Below the pieces are notes generated by a model that saw nothing but the letters and a program-made list of their open reading frames with translations, searched no databases and was not told where the DNA came from. From Coriobacteriaceae bacterium (GTDB lineage: Bacteria > Actinomycetota > Coriobacteriia > Coriobacteriales > Eggerthellaceae), in the NCBI GenBank assembly GCA_015062635.1, contig SUUF01000012.1, positions 1 to 32,896 on the forward strand: a stretch of DNA of 32,896 nt. Reading direction: 5' to 3'. The translations under genes were made by a program, and so were the position numbers. Below, in pieces: positions 6,789-14,621 of the stretch (the first letter of the stretch is position 1; every line of letters starts with the position of its first letter).

Positions 6789-7751
6789 ATGAATACACGA
6801 GAAGGCGAACAAGCGGGACGCTCAAACGGGCGCGTGGCGGCAGCATGCCCAGACGATGTGCCCATCTTGGGGATACGGGTGTTCGGCGGCTTCGACCTGT
6901 GGCTCGGCGACGTTCCCGTCGACCCAGCCGTCACGCGCCAGCGCAAGCTCCAGGTCCTCATGGGCATCCTGGCGGTCAACCACGGGCAAGAGCTGTTCAG
7001 CGACCATGTGGCCGACAGCATCTGGCCGCGCAGCCCGCTCGAGAAGAAACGCCATAGCTTCTACAACCTCTGGTATGTCACGACACGTGCCGTTTACGAG
7101 GGGAAACGCGAGGATAATCCCTATTTCGAGCGTCGGCACCACACCTGCCGGCTCATCGATGCGCATGTGCATACCGATGTGGAGGACGTCGAGCTCGCCT
7201 GCAAGCAGCTCGCGCGGCACGATCTGACGCCCGCGCAGGCCATCGAGGCCTACCGCTTCCTGCAAGACGCCTATCGCGGCGACCTGTTGCCCGGCGAGAC
7301 CGAGAACGCCATCATCCTGCGCGCCCGCATGGAGTGGCGCGAGCGGGTCACCGGCGCCCTGTCGGCGGCGGCGCACCAGATGATGGAGCACGGCGAGGAC
7401 CGCACGGCCCTGTGGATGGCGACGGCGGCATCCCGCATCTCGGGCACGCGCGAGGACGTGGCCCGGCTGCGCATGGCGCTGTTCGCGAAGATGGGCATGA
7501 AGGCCTATGCGGTGCGGGCGTACGACGAGCTCGATGCCGTGCTGCGGGAACAGGTAGGCTTCGGCCCCTCGCCGCAATCGGTGCAGCTGATGGAACAGGT
7601 GATCGAATCGGGTCCGTCGCATCCCTCGTGCGCCTCGCCCCGACGCCGCCGGCACCCGCGCCGGACAGCCGGAATGCGCAGCACGGGGTACGGCCGGCCG
7701 CTTGCGGGGGAAGTGCCCGCTGCCGCCGATTTCCTGGCCGGACCTATGTAA
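6789..7751 (+). CDS. SARP-type regulator (winged helix plus BTAD domain)
   Basis: This 320-residue protein looks like a transcriptional activator of the SARP (AfsR/DnrI) class. Residues about 25-110 match the OmpR-like winged-helix DNA-binding domain (ILGIRVFGGFDLWLG at its start, the SDHVADSIWP helix). Residues about 125-275 match the bacterial transcriptional activation domain, an alpha-helical TPR-like repeat with the pattern YRGDLLPGE and the closing YDELDAVLREQVGFGPSP. There is no NTPase or other added domain. The last 45 residues are Arg/Pro/Ala-rich and look unstructured. The ATG at 6789 is preceded by AGGGGGT. SARP proteins in Streptomyces switch on secondary metabolism; no such cluster is visible here, so the targets are unknown. 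It lies alone between the hairpin array and secA. Confidence 0.8.
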   Translation: MNTREGEQAGRSNGRVAAACPDDVPILGIRVFGGFDLWLGDVPVDPAVTRQRKLQVLMGILAVNHGQELFSDHVADSIWPRSPLEKKRHSFYNLWYVTTRAVYEGKREDNPYFERRHHTCRLIDAHVHTDVEDVELACKQLARHDLTPAQAIEAYRFLQDAYRGDLLPGETENAIILRARMEWRERVTGALSAAAHQMMEHGEDRTALWMATAASRISGTREDVARLRMALFAKMGMKAYAVRAYDELDAVLREQVGFGPSPQSVQLMEQVIESGPSHPSCASPRRRRHPRRTAGMRSTGYGRPLAGEVPAAADFLAGPM

Positions 7752-7796
7752 TTCGCGCGGCATCGGGCCAGCGCTCGCATGTGCTTGTGGGGGCTG

Positions 7797-7805
7797 TGGT
7801 ATTTT
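7797..7805 (+). promoter_or_regulatory. Candidate extended -10 promoter for secA
   Basis: TGG-TATTTT has the TGn extension in front of a -10-like hexamer (7800-7805), about 70 bases upstream of the secA start. No -35 is visible. Confidence 0.3.
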
Positions 7806-7877
7806 GGGACGGTTACCCGGGGAACGCGCCCGCAGCCAATGGCGGCGCGGTCCATGCAAATCGAAGAGGGGTGCGAC

Positions 7878-10637
7878 ATGGCAGGGTTCTTCTCTCGCCT
7901 GCTTTCTGCGGGCGAAGGAAAGCAGATTAAGAAATATTCTCAGGTCGTCGCCAAGATCAATGCGCTCGAAGACCGGTTCGAGGCGATGGATGACGACGAG
8001 TTGCGCGCTCAGACCGATGTCTACCGGCAGCGCGTGTCGCAAGGCGAGGACCTCGCATCGGTGTTGCCCGAGGCGTTCGCCACGGTGCGCGAGGCCTCGA
8101 AGCGCGTGTTGGGGCAGCGCCATTACGACGTGCAGCTGATGGGCGGCATGGCCCTCAACGACGGGCACATCGCCGAGATGCGCACCGGCGAGGGCAAGAC
8201 GCTCGTCTCGACGCTCGCCGGCTACCTCAACGCCCTCACCGGCGAGAACGTGCATATCGTCACGGTGAACGACTACCTCGCGAAGCGCGACTCCGAATGG
8301 ATGGGCCGCGTCTACAAGTTCCTGGGGCTGCAGGTCGGGCTCATCCAGAACGGCATGCGCCTCGAGGCGAAGAAGCCGGCATATGCGGCCGACATCACCT
8401 ACGGCACGAATTCGGAATTCGGCTTCGACTACCTGCGCGACAACATGGTCGTGCGTCCCGAGCAGCGCATCCAGCGCGGCCATAACTTCGCCATCGTCGA
8501 CGAGGTCGACTCCATCCTCATCGACGAGGCGCGCACGCCGCTCATCATCTCGGGTCCGGGCATGCAATCGGCCGACACCTACCGTCATTTCGCCGACGTG
8601 ATGCCCAACCTGAAGGAGGGCGTCGACTTCGAGAAGGACGAGGCCAAGCGCACGATCACCGCCACCGATTACGGCCTCGAGCACATCGAGTCGCTGCTCG
8701 GCGTCGAGGACCTCTACGCCGACCCGTCGGGCATGATGCCCAATTACCTGCAGCAGGCCTTGAAAGCGCAGTTCCTGTTCAAGCGCGACGTCGATTACGT
8801 CGTCATGAACGGCGAGGTGAAGATCGTCGACGAGTTCACCGGCCGCATCATGGAAGGCCGCCGCTTCTCGGAGGGCCTGCACCAGGCGCTCGAGGCGAAA
8901 GAGCACGTGCGCGTGCGCGAGGAGAACCAGACGCTCGCGACCATCACGCTGCAGAACTACTTCCGCATGTACAAGAAGCTCTCGGGCATGACGGGCACGG
9001 CCCTCACCGAAGACTCCGAGTTCAAGCAGATCTACAACTTGCCGGTGACGGTCATCCCGCCGAACAAGCCGGTCAAGCGCGTCGACGAGGACGACCTCAT
9101 CTACCGTACGGTGCTCGCGAAGTTCAATGCGGTTGCCGATGACGTGGCGGCGCGCCACGAAAAGGGTCAGCCGTGCCTCATCGGCACGGTTTCCATCGAG
9201 ACCTCGGAGTATCTCTCGCGCCTGCTCGACAAGCGCGGCATCAAGCATGAGACGCTGAACGCGAAGAACCACGAACGCGAGGCCGCCATCGTCGCGCAAG
9301 CCGGCCGTTACGGCGCGGTGACCATCGCCACGAACATGGCCGGCCGCGGTACCGACATCATGCTCGGCGGCAACCCCGAGGTCCTGCAAGACCGCGTGCT
9401 CATCGATTCGAACATCGTGCCCGACGAGGCCACCGACGAGCAGCGTGCAGAAGCGTTCGCGAAGGCGAAGGCCATCACCGACGCCGAGCACGACCAGGTG
9501 GTGGCTGCCGGCGGTCTCGCCGTCATCGGCACCGAGCGCCACGAGAGCCGCCGCATCGACAACCAGCTGCGCGGCCGTTCCGGACGTCAGGGCGACCCGG
9601 GCAACACGCAGTTCTACCTCTCGCTCGAGGACGACCTGATGCGCAAGTTCGGCGGCGACCGCATGGGCAGCATCGACCGCATGATGCAGAAGACGAACAT
9701 GCCCGATGACATGCCCATCCAGGCGGGCATGGTGTCGAAGGCCATCGAGAGCGCGCAGCGCCAGGTCGAGACCATGAACTTCGGCATCCGCAAGAACGTT
9801 CTGGAATACGACGACGTGATGAACCTGCAGCGCCAGGCCATCTACGAGGAGCGCAACGCGATCCTCGACGGCAAGGACATGACCGAGCGCATCGAGGGCA
9901 TCATCGAGGATTCCGCCCGCGCGGTCGTCGAGGATTGCTGCCCCGAGAAGTCGCCGAGCGACGACTGGGACCTCGAGGGCGTGACCAAGTGGGTGGCCCA
10001 GATGACCGGCCGGGACGATTTCGATGCCGCGGCGGTCGACCACGGCGACGACACCGAGACGATGGTCGAGACCGTATGCGACTACCTGCGCTCGGTGTAC
10101 GACGAGAAGGCCGACGTGCTCGGCCCCGAGGCGATGAAGCGGCTCGAGGGCCAGATCATGCTGCGCATCATCGACTCGCGCTGGATGACCCACCTGCAGG
10201 AGATGGATTACCTGAAGACGGGCATCGGCCTGCGTGCATTCGGCCAGCGCGACCCGCTCGTCGAGTACAAGGAAGAGGCGCATGCGGCCTTCGGCAAGAT
10301 GACCGCGACGCTTTACGAGGACTTCCTGCGCACCCTGTTGCGCCTGCAAATCGCCGTGCAGGAGATTCCCGAGGAGAAGCAGACCCCCGAGCGCAAGATG
10401 CAGTTCTCGAACCCCGAGGAGAACCTCGGCCCCCAGCAGGGCCAGGCCCCGGTGGCTGCGGCGGGCGACGAACCGGTGCGGGGCAAGCATGCCCGGCCGG
10501 CCGGCGAGGAAACCCCGAAGGTGACCACCTTCGTGAAGGACAAGGACGACCCGTGGGCGAATGTGGGCCGCAACGATCCCTGCCCCTGCGGTTCCGGCAA
10601 GAAATACAAGAAGTGCCACGGGAAGGCGGGCGCCTAA
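7878..10637 (+). CDS. secA: Preprotein translocase ATPase SecA
   Basis: This 919-residue ATPase drives unfolded preproteins through SecYEG. Visible features are the Walker A motif TGEGKT (103-108), the DEAD-like Walker B region VDEVDSILIDEART (about 207-220) and the IIGTERHESRRIDNQLRGRSGRQGD-type motif VI region of the second motor domain. The helical scaffold and wing domains follow. A C-terminal zinc-binding SEC-C tail, CPCGSGKKYKKCH, contacts SecB or the ribosome. The length is typical. The ATG at 7878 (MAGFFSRLL) was chosen because it matches the usual SecA start and has GAGGGG upstream; an in-frame ATG at 7854 is less likely. A hairpin lies between secA and prfB, 50 bases downstream, a gene neighbour often seen in bacteria. 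Confidence 0.97.
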   Translation: MAGFFSRLLSAGEGKQIKKYSQVVAKINALEDRFEAMDDDELRAQTDVYRQRVSQGEDLASVLPEAFATVREASKRVLGQRHYDVQLMGGMALNDGHIAEMRTGEGKTLVSTLAGYLNALTGENVHIVTVNDYLAKRDSEWMGRVYKFLGLQVGLIQNGMRLEAKKPAYAADITYGTNSEFGFDYLRDNMVVRPEQRIQRGHNFAIVDEVDSILIDEARTPLIISGPGMQSADTYRHFADVMPNLKEGVDFEKDEAKRTITATDYGLEHIESLLGVEDLYADPSGMMPNYLQQALKAQFLFKRDVDYVVMNGEVKIVDEFTGRIMEGRRFSEGLHQALEAKEHVRVREENQTLATITLQNYFRMYKKLSGMTGTALTEDSEFKQIYNLPVTVIPPNKPVKRVDEDDLIYRTVLAKFNAVADDVAARHEKGQPCLIGTVSIETSEYLSRLLDKRGIKHETLNAKNHEREAAIVAQAGRYGAVTIATNMAGRGTDIMLGGNPEVLQDRVLIDSNIVPDEATDEQRAEAFAKAKAITDAEHDQVVAAGGLAVIGTERHESRRIDNQLRGRSGRQGDPGNTQFYLSLEDDLMRKFGGDRMGSIDRMMQKTNMPDDMPIQAGMVSKAIESAQRQVETMNFGIRKNVLEYDDVMNLQRQAIYEERNAILDGKDMTERIEGIIEDSARAVVEDCCPEKSPSDDWDLEGVTKWVAQMTGRDDFDAAAVDHGDDTETMVETVCDYLRSVYDEKADVLGPEAMKRLEGQIMLRIIDSRWMTHLQEMDYLKTGIGLRAFGQRDPLVEYKEEAHAAFGKMTATLYEDFLRTLLRLQIAVQEIPEEKQTPERKMQFSNPEENLGPQQGQAPVAAAGDEPVRGKHARPAGEETPKVTTFVKDKDDPWANVGRNDPCPCGSGKKYKKCHGKAGA

Positions 10638-10666
10638 GGCGGCCCGTCCGCCCGATGGCGGTCGCG

Positions 10667-10691
10667 CACCGCGCGCCTGGGCTGCGCGGTG
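10667..10691 (+). promoter_or_regulatory. Hairpin between secA and prfB
   Basis: CACCGCGC (10667-10674) and GCGCGGTG (10684-10691) form a perfect 8-bp stem with a 9-base loop. There is no T-run, so it may be a pause or processing site rather than a terminator. The 3' arm covers the upstream GTG candidate start of prfB. Confidence 0.45.
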
Positions 10692-10706
10692 ATGGGAGAA
10701 TGCGAA

Positions 10707-11828
10707 TTGATTGACCTGAAAGAATTGGAGAAGGAGCTCGACGGGCTTTCCGAGCGCGTGACCGAGGCGCGCTCGTTCCTGCATATCGGCAAGTGCGAGT
10801 ACGATGCCAAACGCCTCGAGGAGGAGTCGGCGAAGCCCGGCTTCTGGGATGAGCCGCGCCATGCGCAGGAGGTGTCGAAGCAGCTCGCCGACCTGAAGTC
10901 GCTGCTCGCCGACTACGCGCATGCCGTGCAGCTGGCATCGGATGCCCGCGATGCGCTCGAGTTCGCGCAGGATGACGAGGATTTCGCGCAGGAGGCCGCC
11001 GATGCGGCGGCGGAGCTCGCGGGCATGCTCGACGACTTCGAGGTGCAGTCGTGGTTCGGCGGCCGGTTCGACGGCCAGGGCGCGATCGTCTCGATACACC
11101 CCGGCGCGGGCGGCCTCGAGGCGCAGGACTGGTGCGACATGCTCTACCGCATGTACCGGCACTACTGCTCGTCGAAGAAATGGAAGGCCACCGAACTCGA
11201 TGTCGTCCCCGGCGAGGGCATCGGACTCGACCGGGCGAGCTTCCAGGTCGATGGCAAGAACGTCTACGGCATGCTGCGTTCCGAGATCGGGGTGCACCGC
11301 CTGGTGCGCATCTCGCCGACCGACGACAAGAAGCGCCGCCACACCACGTTCGCGAGCGTCGAGGTGCTGCCCATCTTGCCCGATGACATCGAGGTTGACC
11401 TCAATCCCGCCGACGTGCGCGTCGACGTCTACCGCGCGTCGGGCCCCGGCGGCCAATGCGTGAACACCACCGACTCGGCGGTTCGCCTCACGCACATTCC
11501 CACGGGCATCGTCGTCACCTGCCAGAATCAGAAATCGCAGCTCCAGAACAAGGAGGCCGCCTTCCAGGTGCTGCGCGGCAAGCTCTACGAGCTCGAGGAG
11601 CGCAAGCGCCAGGAAGAGATCTCGGCGTTGCGTGGCGAGAAGATGGACAATTCCTTTGGCAGCCAGATACGCAACTATGTGCTGTACCCTTACCAATTGG
11701 TGAAGGATTTGCGGAGCGGTGCCGAGACGGGCAACGTCGACGCCGTGCTCGGCGGCGACCTCGACCAGTTCGTGCTGGCATACCACCGTTGGAAGGCCGC
11801 GAATGCCGTGCCCGCTTCGGCGGAATAG
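10707..11828 (+). CDS. prfB: Peptide chain release factor 2, with SPT in place of SPF
   Basis: RF2 ends translation at UGA and UAA. The N-terminal helical domain, the block HPGAGGLEAQDWCDMLYRMY, the EIGVHRLVRIS segment before the tripeptide and the C-terminal end GSQIRNYVLYPYQLVKD identify RF2 rather than RF1. The peptidyl-release motif GGQ is present at about residues 248-250. The stop-codon reading tripeptide, normally Ser-Pro-Phe, reads Ser-Pro-Thr (nucleotides 11313-11321, about residue 203). The following GG of the usual SGGRRHTSF is DKKRRHTTF. The frame is continuous, without the in-frame UGA frameshift site used for autoregulation in many bacteria. The TTG at 10707 is preferred because GGGAGA lies seven bases upstream; ATG 10692 and GTG 10689 are in frame but have no Shine-Dalgarno and sit against a hairpin. 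Confidence 0.93.
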   Translation: MIDLKELEKELDGLSERVTEARSFLHIGKCEYDAKRLEEESAKPGFWDEPRHAQEVSKQLADLKSLLADYAHAVQLASDARDALEFAQDDEDFAQEAADAAAELAGMLDDFEVQSWFGGRFDGQGAIVSIHPGAGGLEAQDWCDMLYRMYRHYCSSKKWKATELDVVPGEGIGLDRASFQVDGKNVYGMLRSEIGVHRLVRISPTDDKKRRHTTFASVEVLPILPDDIEVDLNPADVRVDVYRASGPGGQCVNTTDSAVRLTHIPTGIVVTCQNQKSQLQNKEAAFQVLRGKLYELEERKRQEEISALRGEKMDNSFGSQIRNYVLYPYQLVKDLRSGAETGNVDAVLGGDLDQFVLAYHRWKAANAVPASAE

Positions 11829-11837
11829 CGCGGGCGG

Positions 11838-11843
11838 TATAAT
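11838..11843 (+). promoter_or_regulatory. Candidate -10 of the transketolase genes
   Basis: A perfect TATAAT lies 36 bases upstream of the transketolase N-subunit ATG and 10 bases after the prfB stop. The -35 region is not recognisable. Confidence 0.45.
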
Positions 11844-11879
11844 CCGAATCGTGTTATGGGACCCAAGGAAAGGCAGTAT

Positions 11880-12707
11880 ATGGAATCCCTTGAACTGAAG
11901 GCCATCGCAAACGAGATGCGCAAGGACATCATCCGCATGCTCGAAGCGGCGGGCAGCGGCCACCCTGGCGGGTCGCTCTCGTGCATCGACATGCTCACGT
12001 CGCTGTACTTCGGCGGCGTGTTGCGGCACGACCCCGCAGATCCGAAGCGCGCCGACCGCGACTACTTCATACTCTCGAAGGGCCATGCCGCCCCGGCCCT
12101 CTATGCCACGCTCGCCCATGCGGGATATTTCCCCGTCGAGGAGCTCATGACGCTGCGCAAGCTCGGGACGCGCCTGCAAGGGCATCCCGATTCCTCGCTT
12201 GTGCCCGGCGTCGAGGTGGGCACCGGCTCGCTCGGCCAGGGGCTCTCGATTTCCGCCGGTCTCGCGGCGGGCATCCGCCTGCGCGGCACCGACCAGGTCG
12301 TCTTCACGATCCTCGGCGACGGCGAGTGCCAGGAGGGCCAGATTTGGGAAGCGGCGACGTTCGCCGCGCACCAGAAACTCGACAACCTCGTGGCCATCGT
12401 CGACGGCAACGGCCTGCAAATCGACGGCGCGACCACCGACGTATGCCAGGTGGGCGACCTCGGCGACAAGTTCGCGGCGTTCGGCTGGGATGTGCACCGC
12501 ATCGACGGACATGACATCGACGCGATGACCGACCTGTTCAACGCGCTGAAGGCCGACCGCGGCGGCAAACCGCATGCCGTGGTGGCAAACACCGTGAAGG
12601 GCAAGGGCGTCTCGTTCATGGAAAACCAGGCAGGATGGCACGGAAAGGCCCCGGATGCCGCGCAGGCGGCCCAGGCATTGGCCGAGTTGGAAGAAGGAGG
12701 CCGATGA
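11880..12707 (+). CDS. Transketolase, N-terminal (thiamine diphosphate-binding) subunit
   Basis: This 275-residue subunit carries the thiamine-diphosphate and metal-binding half of transketolase, which moves two-carbon units between sugar phosphates in the non-oxidative pentose phosphate pathway. Visible motifs are GSGHPGGSLS near the start, the SKGHAAPALYATLA segment, GSLGQGLSISAG, and the ThDP motif GDGECQEGQIWEA running to the Asn of VDGNGLQIDG. ATG 11880 is preceded by AAGGAAAGG at 11864-11872; an upstream ATG at 11856 lacks a site. The gene ends in TGA sharing its last base with the ATG of the next gene, so the two subunits are translationally coupled. Split transketolases of this kind are common in Firmicutes, Archaea and Coriobacteriia. 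Confidence 0.94.
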   Translation: MESLELKAIANEMRKDIIRMLEAAGSGHPGGSLSCIDMLTSLYFGGVLRHDPADPKRADRDYFILSKGHAAPALYATLAHAGYFPVEELMTLRKLGTRLQGHPDSSLVPGVEVGTGSLGQGLSISAGLAAGIRLRGTDQVVFTILGDGECQEGQIWEAATFAAHQKLDNLVAIVDGNGLQIDGATTDVCQVGDLGDKFAAFGWDVHRIDGHDIDAMTDLFNALKADRGGKPHAVVANTVKGKGVSFMENQAGWHGKAPDAAQAAQALAELEEGGR

Positions 12708-13675
12708 TGGCGATTCGGATGGCATCTGCAGAGGAAAAGGCGAACAAGCGCGCGACGCGCGCGGCGCTGGGAACGACGCTCATCAAGCTCGCTGACGAGG
12801 GCCTGCCCATCGTCGCCGTCGACGCCGACCTGTCGGGCTCGACGACGCTCGGCAAGCTCGGCGCGAAGCCGGAATATGCCGACCGCCTGTTCAACGTCGG
12901 CATCGCCGAGCAGAACATGGTCGACGTGGCCGCCGGCCTCTCGCTCGCCGGCAACATCGCCTTCACGGGCTCGTTCGCCGTGTTCGGCATCGGCCGCGCC
13001 TACGACCAGATCCGCAACACCGTGGCCTATTCCAAGCTCAACGTGAAGCTCACGCCCACGCATGCCGGCCTTTCGGTGGGTCCGGACGGCGGCAGCCATC
13101 AGATGATGGAGGACATCGCCCTGCTGCGTCAGCTTCCCAACGTGACGATTCTCATACCAGCGGATTACGCCGCCGCCGCCTCGGCGATCGAGCTTGCCGC
13201 CCGCATGGAGGGCCCCGCCTACGTGCGTTTGGGCCGCGCGACGGTGCCCGGCGTCTACGCCGACGGCGTGCAGCTCGAGGTGGGCAAGTCCTACGTCATC
13301 CGCGAGGGTTCCGACGTGACCATCGCAGCGTGCGGGTCGCTGGTCGACGAAGCTCAGAAGGCCGCCGACCTGCTTGCCGCCGAAGGCATATCCGCCGAGG
13401 TCATCGACTGTTTCAGCATCCAACCCTTCGACGAGGAGACGCTCATCGCATCGGTTGCGAAGACCGGGCGCGTGGTGACGGTGGAAGACCATTCCGTGCA
13501 TGGCGGCCTCGGCTCGACCGTGGCCGAGGTGCTCGCGATGCGCCATCCCGCCCCGTGCGCTTTCGTCGGCCTGCGTGGCACCTTCGGGAAATCGGGCTCG
13601 TACGAAGAGCTTCTATCGTATTTCCACATGGATGCCCCTGCCATTGTTGAAGCTGTGAAGACCCTCATGGCGTGA
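12707..13675 (+). CDS. Transketolase, C-terminal (pyrimidine-binding) subunit
   Basis: This 322-residue partner carries the pyrimidine-binding domain and the C-terminal domain. GIAEQNMVDVAAGLSLAG contains the catalytic glutamate that activates thiamine diphosphate. The cofactor-near FTGSFAVFG and the substrate-binding THAGLSVGPDGGSHQ segment follow. The last third is the transketolase C-terminal fold (VIDCFSIQPFDEE, VVTVEDHSVHGGLGS). The start at 12707 has GGAGG six bases upstream and overlaps the previous stop; ATG 12704 is only three bases from the GGAGG. Together the two chains are equivalent to one full-length transketolase. A related family, 1-deoxyxylulose-5-phosphate synthase, has the same fold but is a single longer chain. 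Confidence 0.94.
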   Translation: MAIRMASAEEKANKRATRAALGTTLIKLADEGLPIVAVDADLSGSTTLGKLGAKPEYADRLFNVGIAEQNMVDVAAGLSLAGNIAFTGSFAVFGIGRAYDQIRNTVAYSKLNVKLTPTHAGLSVGPDGGSHQMMEDIALLRQLPNVTILIPADYAAAASAIELAARMEGPAYVRLGRATVPGVYADGVQLEVGKSYVIREGSDVTIAACGSLVDEAQKAADLLAAEGISAEVIDCFSIQPFDEETLIASVAKTGRVVTVEDHSVHGGLGSTVAEVLAMRHPAPCAFVGLRGTFGKSGSYEELLSYFHMDAPAIVEAVKTLMA

Positions 13676-13683
13676 AAGCACGC

Positions 13684-13709
13684 GTGCTAGACTTGAATGC
13701 TACAAGTCT
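13684..13709 (+). promoter_or_regulatory. Hairpin and extended -10 in front of ftsE
   Basis: AGACTTG (13689-13695) and CAAGTCT (13703-13709) form a perfect 7-bp stem with a 7-base loop. Its left side overlaps TGC-TAGACT, which resembles an extended -10 element. If used, the promoter would put the hairpin at the 5' end of the ftsE message. Confidence 0.35.
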
Positions 13710-13736
13710 CGGTAACCGTATGAATGGAGCTTATCT

Positions 13737-14621
13737 GTGACTGAAACCATGCCCCAAGCGGGCGGCAGGCACGCGGGTGCCGGCGTGATGCCGGATATGC
13801 AGCCTGCAGGACAGGGGGACGCGTCGTTTGCGTATGCGGCCTCCGACCCGTCACGCACGTCCCAGCTCTCTGCCTCGCTGCCGGTGCTCGACATCAACAG
13901 CATGCCCGCGCAGAACCTCGGCGTGCCCGTGATCACGTTCGACCATGTGTCGAAGGTGTATCCCGCCCAGCCCGACCGCCCGGCCCTGAAAGACGTCTCG
14001 CTGCAGATCTATGCCGGCGAATTCGTGTTCCTTGTCGGCCATTCCGGCTCCGGCAAGTCGACGTTCGTGCGCTTGCTCATCCGCGAGCTCATGCCGACTT
14101 CCGGCCGCATCACCATCGCCAACGAGGACCTCGGCACGATGAAGGCGTGGCGCGTTCCGTATCTGCGCCGCAACATCGGATGCGTCTTCCAGGACTTCAA
14201 GCTGCTTCCCGACAAGACGGTCTTCGAGAACGTCGCGTTTGCCCTCGAGGTAATCGGGAAGAGCCGCCACGTCATCAAGACGCAGGTGCCCGAGGTGCTG
14301 CGCCTCGTCGGCCTGCAGGACAAGCTGAACAAGCGTCCCGACCAGCTTTCCGGCGGCGAGCAGCAGCGCGTGTCCATCGCGCGCGCCATCGTGAACCGTC
14401 CGCCGCTGCTGGTGTGCGACGAGCCCACGGGAAACCTCGACCCGCAGACCTCGCGCGGCATCATGGACCTGCTCGAGCGCATCAACCGCACCGGCACGAC
14501 GGTGCTCGTCGCGACGCACGACCGCGAGATGGTCGACAACATGCGCCGTCGCGTCATCGCGCTCGACCGCGGCCAGCTCACCCGCGACCAAGACAGGGGG
14601 GTGTACGGGTCCGATGCATAG
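13737..14621 (+). CDS. ftsE: Cell division ATP-binding protein FtsE with N-terminal extension
   Basis: FtsE is the ATPase of the FtsEX complex, which couples ATP hydrolysis in the cytoplasm to peptidoglycan hydrolase control outside the membrane at the septum. The ABC domain shows Walker A GHSGSGKS (about 101-108), the Q-loop VFQDFKLLPDKTV, the signature LSGGEQQR (about 203-210), Walker B LLVCDEP and the H-loop ATHD. FtsE is normally about 230 residues; this one has 294. Nearly all the excess is a 60-residue N-terminal stretch rich in Ala, Gly, Gln, Ser and Met with no predicted fold, before the ABC domain starts at VITFDHVSKVY. The GTG start at 13737 has GGAG upstream. It overlaps ftsX by eight bases. 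Confidence 0.95.
   Translation: MTETMPQAGGRHAGAGVMPDMQPAGQGDASFAYAASDPSRTSQLSASLPVLDINSMPAQNLGVPVITFDHVSKVYPAQPDRPALKDVSLQIYAGEFVFLVGHSGSGKSTFVRLLIRELMPTSGRITIANEDLGTMKAWRVPYLRRNIGCVFQDFKLLPDKTVFENVAFALEVIGKSRHVIKTQVPEVLRLVGLQDKLNKRPDQLSGGEQQRVSIARAIVNRPPLLVCDEPTGNLDPQTSRGIMDLLERINRTGTTVLVATHDREMVDNMRRRVIALDRGQLTRDQDRGVYGSDA

Noticed and set aside
6822..12725. A very long open frame on the minus strand across secA, prfB and transketolase
   Set aside because: It is the mirror frame of GC-rich genes: the opposite strand carries clear, conserved proteins, and the translation is repetitive Arg/His/Ala/Val without any family motif.
11880..13675. Frameshifted, broken transketolase
   Set aside because: Both halves have intact motifs, separate starts and a good ribosome site at the junction; split transketolase is a normal form in many bacteria.
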